NCBI GenBank assembly: GCA_036939975.1
Contig: JALLPB010000762.1
Span: forward strand, 1 to 13,123
Length of the DNA: 13,123 nt
Source: Cyclostephanos tholiformis
Taxonomy: Eukaryota; Bacillariophyta; Thalassiosirophyceae; Thalassiosirales; Thalassiosiraceae
Direction of reading: 5' to 3'
A program made the position numbers and the translations under genes. The notes below the pieces were generated by a model. It worked only from the letters and a program-made list of their open reading frames with translations. It was not told the origin of the DNA and searched no databases. Positions 6,733 through 13,123 of this stretch are shown here, one piece after another. The first letter of the stretch is position 1; each line of letters starts with the position of its first letter.

Positions 6733-7303
6733 TGTATTCTTATTAATAAGTCATCTATTTTTTTGTGCACGCTTTCAGAGCTTTGTCATTTCCTTCGAGA
6801 ACGTGTATCACTCACGACTCGTTTGGACCTGGTCTTGATACTGAAGTGACGGACCCATGACATCCCCCCCCTGCCCGGATAAATCCATACACCTCTAAAC
6901 TGTAGGGCGTCCTGGCAGGCAGACCCCTGAAGAAGCCTACGTAGGAATTAATTAGGCCTCCAGGGCATTTTGGGTGAGTCGCAGGTAGCCGTTAGTGCGA
7001 ACTACTGCGTTTACTTGAAAATACGACCAATGTCATATTTCCAAGATGGGAATTTGTAGGACTGTACCGAGGAACCCTGTCACCCCGTCGTACACAGCGT
7101 CGTATTTACCACCTTTTTTTTGTTTGATTTTTTTTTATTTGTCCGACCATGACTGCAAAATCAGTCACCAGTTACCAGGTTCGGGTTCCTGACACTCCTC
7201 CCCTCCTCCTATTGTACAAAAGTACCCCTGCCTCCCCAGACCTCCCCCTCCCATCCCAGCCACCACCACTTCCTCCCCTCTTATCTAATTGATATTGCGC
7301 ACA
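6733..7303. other. Intergenic region, no gene; pyrimidine-rich tract
   Basis: This separates the divergent HAD-like gene and recombinase relic. It contains the second copy of CCTACGTAGG (6936-6945), T-runs at about 7112-7138, a small hairpin TGACTG-CAAAAT-CAGTCA (7150-7167) and a strongly C/T-rich tract (about 7193-7282) directly upstream of the recombinase frame. The right part may be the former leader of that element. No coding remnant was recognised. Confidence 0.5.
6739..6750. promoter_or_regulatory. Palindrome CTTATTAATAAG upstream of the HAD-like gene
   Basis: A perfect 12-bp AT-rich palindrome ending six bases before the start codon of the HAD-like gene. It could form a small stem in the 5' leader or be a factor site. 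AT-rich palindromes are common by chance. Confidence 0.3.
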
Positions 7304-7972
7304 ATGTCTTCAGTGCATAGAGGCAAAGTTGAGCGTTACCATCAAGTCACTCGACCCCTGATGTCCTTTGTGCACGATGGACGGTCATATGCGCCCGATT
7401 ATGTGTGGACTAATGATGAGCTACTGGCAGTGACACCAGAAATCCTTGTGCGGTACATCAAGATAAAAGTATATGGCTCTGAGAATGCACAGCCAGATGT
7501 CCAGCCTCCCCTTCACTATCGATCATCATATGTTATGTTTTGGAAAAAGGCATGGTCCTACTTTATGCCAAACCAGATGACACAATGGAATGATATTGTA
7601 CGGGTCGGCAATCCTACACGTTCCACTGGGGTGAACAAGATAATTAAAGCCATGAAAAAAATGGAGGCTGCACGTCTTGGCCGTCCTTCAAAAGCTCGAC
7701 GGGCATTCCGACCTGTGGAATTCGAGCAGGTTATTGAAATCCTGAGTGCGCAGGGTGATGAGATGGGTATTTAGATGGCAGCGTACCTTGCATTCCAATT
7801 CAGCATGATTGCTAGGATTGACGACACTGCCAAGTTTCGAGCACCGGTCCTGCAGCCTTTCGAGGACTTTCTTGCCCCACCCCTCCAATATCTCAAAATG
7901 GACCCATTAATTTCGTGTCCGCCCCTCCTCCTCCCGTTGATGGACGCCTACCCCCGGCCACACGCGCATTGA
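7304..7972 (+). pseudogene. Truncated Crypton-like tyrosine recombinase (copy 1)
   Basis: From ATG 7304 a frame runs 156 codons to an in-frame TAG (7772-7774), then continues in the same frame (MAAYLAFQFSMIARIDDTAK) before losing similarity at about 7875 and closing at 7972. The segments YAPDYVWTNDELLAVTPEIL, SYVMFWKKAWSYFMPNQM, GNPTRSTGVNKIIKAMKK and RPSKARRAF are the N-terminal SAM-like core-binding region as I know it from Crypton-type recombinases of diatoms and related algae. ARIDD after the stop is the box-I Arg region (Arg codon at 7814-7816). The catalytic domain beyond box I, with His-x-x-Arg and the nucleophile Tyr, is missing: the next sequence is the 3' end of an opposing element. 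It is thus a nonsense-mutated, 3'-truncated relic. A 156-residue DNA-binding-only product from the intact first part is conceivable but speculative. It belongs to a different subfamily from the copy at 11289. Confidence 0.75.
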
Positions 7973-8027
7973 TTGTTGTGTGTTTAAGCCATTTGATGTG
8001 GCGGATCCATAGAAAACGTACGTTCAG

Positions 8028-11000
8028 TCACGACATGGCCCTCCGGGTAACTTCCCCCATTTGCCAGGCAATGTGTTTCAGTATGAAGTGAACCTTTAGG
8101 GTGATGGTGCAATGTAGCACTGCATTACCTTGCACCACCACAAGAACATACCATTGGTAAGTCATGATGTCTTGTTTCATTTGATTGATAGTTCATGCTA
8201 ATAAAAATGCCACATCCCAAAGAACGAACACCTCTCTGAAATGCAGGCACATTGCGTCAAGCACTTCATTTGACAAGATGCAAAATGGCCTCCTCCCCTC
8301 CTTTAATATTACCATCACCTTCTCAAAAATGTGAGTGGCATTGTTCATAACTCTTTTAATGTCTACTCCCCCAACCTTTCACCTTTTCAGATCACATCCC
8401 CTTAAATTTGAGATGTTGATCAGCCAATCAGTGTGCCTATTGCAGCTTATCTGCATATGTTTTCTTGTGGAAATTGTTCAATGCTTGTAATTCCATTGTC
8501 TCAAGTGCATGAGTTCTTTCTCATTCAACCCCATCTCCCCTATATTAAATCCAACCCTATTGACATGGTCTATACAATGTGACTGCATGTGCTAATGCTT
8601 TCAATAGTTTTCCTCCATGAGGAGATGCATCCCCGGCATCCCGCAATGTTGTGGTGTTTGATAAGATGTTCTTCAGGACGGGAATCAATGATCATGTTGA
8701 CACTTCCTCTGGTTCGTATTTTTCGATATGTTCATTAATTATATCACACAACTTGTCTAGTAATAATTGATTCCCAATTCATATTTCACAGTGCTGAAGT
8801 GGTACCATGTAATTTTTCAAAGGTATAAATGGCCACCATGGCTGTTGTTTAATTTCCAGGTGCATTTGGCCATTTTTCAGTCCTTTGCCTAGTCTAACCA
8901 TATCCTCCATCTTCCACAATGTTCCATCTTCCAGGAATTTTGCTCTTGGTGAGGTGCACTGCATGCACCAATGGCCTGCCATTGACTCCTTTCAAAGTGC
9001 CATTGCTTGGAATGCCAAGTCTCCGGTGACATAGATGTCAACAATTGGCCATTTTGCACATTCTGCTGGAGTACGATTGAACTTGCATTCAAATTTGTCA
9101 TCATTAGGATTCATGCCGATTCAGAGGGGTATCAGTGTGACAACCTCAAGACCAGCAGTGAGTCAGGGAAGAATGGTAAGTTCAATTATTTTTGCCATCT
9201 TTCATGCAGATCACTTCACACACTGATACCTTGAACTCAATTTTTTGTTAGTCAATAATCTCAACTATGATTGACACACCAAACTTAAAGGCAACATCTC
9301 TGTGATTGCCACCGATGATGTTTTGATAGTGCTCTACATCAGCCAGAGCGATTGCTTTGCTCTTCAGATGATGCTGTAAGTTCTTTGTTATCTCATTGTT
9401 GATATTTTTTTCGGCCCACTCAATCTTTTCTGCTTTCTCTTTCCCATCAAACAAAAAGTCAATGCTGCCATAATGAACCATGCTATAGCCATCTACAAGC
9501 ATGTCCACACCTCATCTTGTGGGATAGAAGCCGACACCAAAATAACCTCGGAGATGTTTTTTAATTCCCTTTCCCCCATGCCACTAGCCTTCATGGCATG
9601 TAACATTACAGTGAACCCCATTATACTCATAGGTTTGCATATAGGAATTCTCTGGGTCTCAATGTGGTCACAACGGAGTCTTTGTAAAATTGGATAAGGT
9701 GATTGGCAATGCAATAGGCAGCTTCGAATGTGTCCTTGTGTTTGGAACCTGATATTTTGATGGCCGTATCAAGCCACTCTTTACTATTTTGGAACTAGCA
9801 ATCACTCAATTTTGTAGGAACCCTAACATAGCGAATAACATGACCTTGCTTTGCTAAGTCTTTAACTTTAAGCTCATACTCAGTACTAAAAAAATTAGTC
9901 AACTCAGTCAATAACACTTGCATAGATTTAATAACAGATGGGTTAGAAACATCAAACCCATCCTCTCATTCCCCAAAGGCACATGAGAGATGGGGATTTA
10001 TTCATTTCACATTGTCATGGAGCAAAGTCACTGGTGATGGGTTGATGTCATTCAATTTGCACTTTTTATGGCCCATTGGTAGAGGAGTGATAGTCACTGC
10101 TGATGGAGGAGGATCCGGATGATTGCTCATTGGCAAAGGGAACACATTTCTTCATTCCACCCTCATCAACCTTATTGTCACATGGTCATTGTCATCTTTC
10201 TCATCTTTCTCATCATTGTCATCCTTGTCATTGTATAAATGGCTCTACCAAATTTCGGAATGATCATTGTTCAAGCCGGAGTGCATTCATTCTAGGTGGG
10301 GCTGTCATCAATTCTTTATGCTCGTTGATCTGCCACTCTAATTTTTGAGGTGCACTGTTGTCAAGAACACCTACTCGGAGCACATAACATTCCAAACCCT
10401 TTGTCGCCGGCCGCATGCAGTCAATATCCAGTTTTTTCTTATCAAACTCAATCTTGCACTCATCTATTCCCTCTACCACAGTGGAGTAATGCCCATCAAG
10501 GAAGGTTTTCTACTCCTTTGGCTTGATGGCAAAGCCTCCTGACTTTGTTTTGTGTAATAGGCAAGGTTAGCGGCGACAAGAAGGCACTCGTAAACACAAG
10601 GACACAAACTAAACATCTGCAGAGATGGAAAGTGTTATTGTAGCTGGTGTTGACTGTAAACCAGAACAATGGGGCATCCATATAACAAGGAGGAACTTGA
10701 CAATGTGGTCTTGTAGGACCACCATATTCAGTGACATTACATGGAAATGACAGGCAATCTCTCCCAGCAATTCTTTAGGGTGTGTAGACAACCCCTTTAA
10801 AAAGCCTGTCATTTCTCCGGGAATCGACTTTAAATGGTGATGATCCCATGGTCAACCATTGATTTCGATATCATTGATGCTTGTTAAAATAGCTGATGTG
10901 CAGTGGCAGGAACAGAATGGAGGAGTTTTGTTCCAATTCACATCTCCCACCAAAAATGAACTAGATGAGCCTGGGGGGGTGGTGCAGGCACTTAACCAGG

Positions 11001-11035
11001 CTCACATCATAGGCAAAATTTGTGTCATTAACTGG
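8028..11035 (-). pseudogene. Relic of a large uncharacterised mobile-element ORF
   Basis: Reading the minus strand from about 11035 down to 8028 gives a chain of protein-like segments interrupted by frameshifts and stops. In order: GGRCELEQNSSILFLP (near 10930); fragments within 10270-10810; an acidic low-complexity DNDEKDEKDDND linker (about 10230); STEYELKVKDLAKQGHVIRY and SKEWLDTAIKISGSKHKD (9960-9630); a segment with VEHYQNIIGGNHRDVAF (9508-9248); VTGDLAFQAMAL, GHWCMQC, KQQPWWPFIPLKNYMVPLQH and NEHIEKYEPEEV (about 9120-8545, one frame with TGA at 8992, 8779 and 8692); and NEVLDAMCLHFREVFVLWDV plus VLHCTITLKVHFILKHIAWQ (8330-8028, TGA at 8193). I associate this set (GGxHxD, GDLAF, CxxC, PLxHCxIG) with large repetitive ORFs of unknown function in diatoms. 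The conserved acidic residues suggest a DDE-like transposase, but that is inference. The element ends abut both recombinase relics. Confidence 0.6.
10185..10233. repeat. TCATCTTTC/TCATTG low-complexity tract
   Basis: An imperfect tandem array of hexa- to nonamer units (TCATCTTTC, TCATTG). On the minus strand it encodes an Asp/Asn/Glu/Lys linker within the decayed element ORF, so it is probably former coding low complexity rather than an independent satellite. Confidence 0.6.
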
Positions 11036-11094
11036 GTTTTGGGGACACATAGTTCCTACAGTAACATGGATTCATTTTTGTCCTCAAATCCTTG

Positions 11095-11161
11095 GTATTT
11101 AAATACTACTAGCCATATTGCCATGCTTTGCCTCTAGATAAATTTTTGGTATTTCAATACC
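11095..11161. repeat. Two related palindromes near the relic boundary
   Basis: GTATTTAAATAC (11095-11106) is a perfect 12-bp palindrome; GGTATT-TC-AATACC (11148-11161) is a perfect inverted repeat. Both are variants of GGTATTT(A/C)AATAC and lie 41 bp apart, between the minus-strand relic and the second recombinase relic. They could mark an element terminus, but no matching copy was found at the other end near 8000. Confidence 0.4.
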
Positions 11162-11288
11162 GCAAGTTTTGGAGTCAATTATGGTACCCATCCAAAAGTA
11201 TGCCTATTTACTACCTCAAGCACGACCTTAGTGAGAGAGGAGGCACAACCTTCTTCTTCACCAATCTCCCAAATATATTTTTGCTGAA

Positions 11289-12838
11289 GTGAGAATAAAT
11301 GTCCTCATGTTGCCATCTTTATCACATCCTCCCATGCCAAGAGCCCCTCCACCCATCCCCCCCACCTCTCCCCCTACCTGCCATTGTCCTCCCGGCCATC
11401 ATCCCTATCATCATCAGGGCCATTGTCCATGTCGTTGTCTCCACCATCATGGTCTACATCCTTGGCACCACTGCTGCCGCCACCACAACAAAACCCGCCC
11501 CTGCCTCCCCTCACCACAACAGAACTGCACCGGAGCTGGTGATGGTGGTGGAGGCAATGGCAATGGTGACTACAATCATGATGACATGGTCAACAACCAA
11601 CAACCCGACAGTGGCATGGCAGTGGCCCTGCCACCACCACCATGGCAGACAGATATGGTTAAAGAAATCATGGCAAAGGTGATAAGCACGTGATCCAAAA
11701 CTAAGTATGCTGGGCAGAATGCAATGTTTGCCATGTTTTGCCTCAATTCAGCTAAGCTGAAGGATAGTCTGTTGGAACAGTGGTTTATAGACAATGTTAG
11801 AGCATTTACAAAGCAGAGTCAAAAGCAAAAATATGCGAAAGAATGCTGCATCAAAATGAGTTCTGAGGATGACAGTTGGCTCCATTTAAATTATCAAATC
11901 TAACATTTGCCCATTTTAGTGCATTCATTACAGAGCAAAAGGCACGCAAGGGAAAACATTGCAGTAAAGCAATGTCACTGGGGAATGCACCATATGCGCA
12001 GTCCCAAAGCATGCTGAAGCATCTGTTCTGCATGAGCAAATATGCTATGCAGCCTGATTTCCTCAAAAACCTCAAGCAGTTCACCAAGGGCATACGATGA
12101 CATAATGCCAACAAGAAGGCAGCCAAAGGGGATGTTGCCCCATTTGGTAAGAAAAAGATGGGTTCAATGTGTACAAAAAGGTTTGTGAGCTCTTCATGGC
12201 AGTAGGAGGCGAAGGTTTTATTTTTGCTTTTGACTAATCTAATGGCAAGATCAGAAAATATTGTCCATGCACACATCTTGCATGTCCACTGGGAGGAGAA
12301 TTGCCTTGTGTTCCATTTTGTCAAAAGCAAAGGTGACCAAATGGGCTGGAACCATGATCAAGAGTGGCATGTTTATGCAAACTCCCATAACCCTGAGATT
12401 TGCCCAGTTCTGTCTCTTGCAGGCTATATATTTTCAAATCCAGGTGCATTTTCTGTCAGCAAGGATGATTTAATAAGCAAGCAGGACAAGGATGGGGAAG
12501 ATGGTGTTGATGCTACAGTACAGAGGCGAGACAGCCTGGCTCCTTGGCTCCTCCTTGTCACAAAGGATGCCTTTTCCCTGGTCACTACCAGTATGGTCGA
12601 TTCATGTCATGTCTGCATTGGATCATAGGAATGTATCCGGAGGACTTTTCTGCATTGGGCATCTCTCCTGGGGATTTGGGATCTCACTCAGCCAGGAAAG
12701 GTGCAATCAGTCATGCCTGTTCAGGCACAACAGTCTCTCTAGCAATTGTGTCCATATGTCTTTGTGTGAAGTGGAGTATGGCCATGTCAAGGAGAGATAT
12801 TTCCAGTATGAGAAGGTGGGCAATTAGTACCTGTCATA
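11289..12838 (+). pseudogene. Crypton-like tyrosine recombinase pseudogene (copy 2)
   Basis: A near full-length relic. The N-terminal part (11289-11690) is Pro/His-rich low complexity leading into ALPPPPWQTDMVKEIMAKVI, followed by TGA (11691) and then the same frame (KYAGQNAMFAMFCLNSAKL). After a frameshift near 11876, LSNLTFAHFSAFITEQKAR and SMLKHLFCMSKYAMQPDFL form the core-binding domain, ending in TGA 12098. Another shift gives NVYKKVCELFMAVGGEGFIF; a deletion of a few codons precedes NLMARSENIV with box-I Arg at 12248-12250. KSKGDQ, EWHVYANSHNPEICPVLSLA and YIFSNPGAF follow. In another frame PGHYQYGRF and GSHSARKGA carry His (12685) and Arg (12694) of box II. After a one-base loss near 12778, GHVKERYFQYEK carries the nucleophile Tyr (12798 or 12807). 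TAG at 12825 precedes a last YL. All catalytic boxes remain recognisable, but at least four frameshifts and three stops abolish function. The family assignment rests on remembered motif patterns. Confidence 0.8.
11334..11650. repeat. C-rich and GGTGG/CCACC low-complexity tract
   Basis: C-rich runs, CATCAT and CCACCAC units and, further on, GGTGGTGGAGGCAATGGCAA give simple-sequence coding in all frames. This tract underlies the Pro/His-rich and Gly/Asn-rich N-terminal extension of the second recombinase relic, so the exact reading frame of the ancestral N-terminus cannot be trusted here. Confidence 0.6.
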
Positions 12839-13123
12839 GGCCATGGCTTATTGGCAGGATAGCTCCTTGCTAAAAGGCGCGATTCGCTGTGTAGCCAATC
12901 GCTGATGTAAGCAGGCGACGGACAGTTGCCTCCCAAGGATTCAAAGGCTCGCGAGCCATTGATTCTCCAGGGTGATGGAAAAGATACACCCATCACCTTG
13001 TACCGGCTCTCGTAAGTGGCCCATCTCCAAAGTGCAAAAGATCCAAAAGATATAAAATATATCTTTATGGAATCTGTGCAATCATACTGGACTGTACGCT
13101 TAGGAATTAAAGATTCTTTCTTT
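12839..13123. other. Non-coding right flank with two inverted repeats
   Basis: No coding frame was recognised after the recombinase relic. GGCTCGCGAGCC (12946-12957) is a perfect 12-bp palindrome. AAAGATATA-AAA-TATATCTTT (13046-13066) is a perfect 9-bp inverted repeat with a TATA-like centre. The latter could be a promoter-like or element-end sequence; the window ends 57 bp later, so context is missing. Confidence 0.45.

Noticed and set aside
6628..6849. 73-residue plus-strand frame
   Set aside because: It is mostly the antisense shadow of the HAD-like gene and has no recognisable motif.
10103..10348. Cys/His-rich plus-strand frame resembling a metal-binding protein
   Set aside because: The Cys/His pattern comes from the antisense of a TCATTG/TCATCTTTC low-complexity tract encoding Asp/Asn on the minus strand.
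10859..11137. 92-residue plus-strand frame
   Set aside because: It lies antisense to a minus-strand segment with better protein-like character (GGRCELEQNSSILFLP) and has no motif of its own.
11334..11650. CRISPR-like or satellite array
   Set aside because: The units are irregular simple sequence without fixed-length spacers, and the context is eukaryotic coding low complexity.
7304..12838. One recombinase gene split by a 4-kb insertion
   Set aside because: Both relics contain their own core-binding region and their own box-I Arg, and the motif sequences belong to different subfamilies, so they are two elements.
1144..12838. TGA reassigned as a sense codon, which would remove many of the stops
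   Set aside because: The intact M50B-like gene itself ends in TGA at the expected family length, and the relics also contain frameshifts and TAG codons, which reassignment would not explain.

Overview
The window looks like nuclear DNA of a eukaryotic microalga, most likely a diatom. This is an inference from several signs: long intronless genes on both strands without operon spacing, one good spliceosomal intron candidate of 108 nt, an M50B-like peptidase gene, and decayed mobile elements of types I associate with diatom and other stramenopile genomes (Crypton-like tyrosine recombinases and a large uncharacterised repeat-type ORF). No bacterial features (Shine-Dalgarno sites, operons, terminators) are evident and no tRNA or rRNA gene was seen.

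Layout. (1) 1-1470: no intact gene. Two small perfect hairpins sit at the left edge, followed by a decayed plus-strand coding remnant (about 492-1470) whose best-preserved part faintly resembles the last helix of a SANT/Myb-like domain. (2) 1684-6732: a compact block of apparently live genes. A 726-residue acidic, two-membrane-segment, coiled-coil protein (minus) is divergent from a 261-residue M50B-like HExxH membrane peptidase (plus); the 336-bp spacer holds two perfect palindromes. Then come a tiny, probably spliced plus-strand gene (5368-5679), a 100-residue minus-strand protein with a tandem 14-residue RRASLDDSPVDVSQ repeat (5676-5978), and a 139-residue HAD-like protein (minus, 6313-6732). 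A 122-bp fold-back, MITE-like repeat lies between the last two. (3) 7304-12840: a mobile-element graveyard. A truncated Crypton-like tyrosine recombinase (plus) is followed by a roughly 3-kb minus-strand relic of a large uncharacterised mobile-element ORF, then by a second, different Crypton-like recombinase pseudogene (plus) that still shows Arg, His-x-x-Arg and Tyr catalytic boxes but is split by stops and frameshifts. (4) 12840-13123: non-coding, with two perfect inverted repeats.

The live genes do not form an evident pathway. The most useful leads are the small protein whose two repeat copies differ only by synonymous changes inside the 14-residue unit, the HAD-like protein lacking the usual second catalytic aspartate, and the 3-kb minus-strand relic, which may represent an undescribed transposase family.
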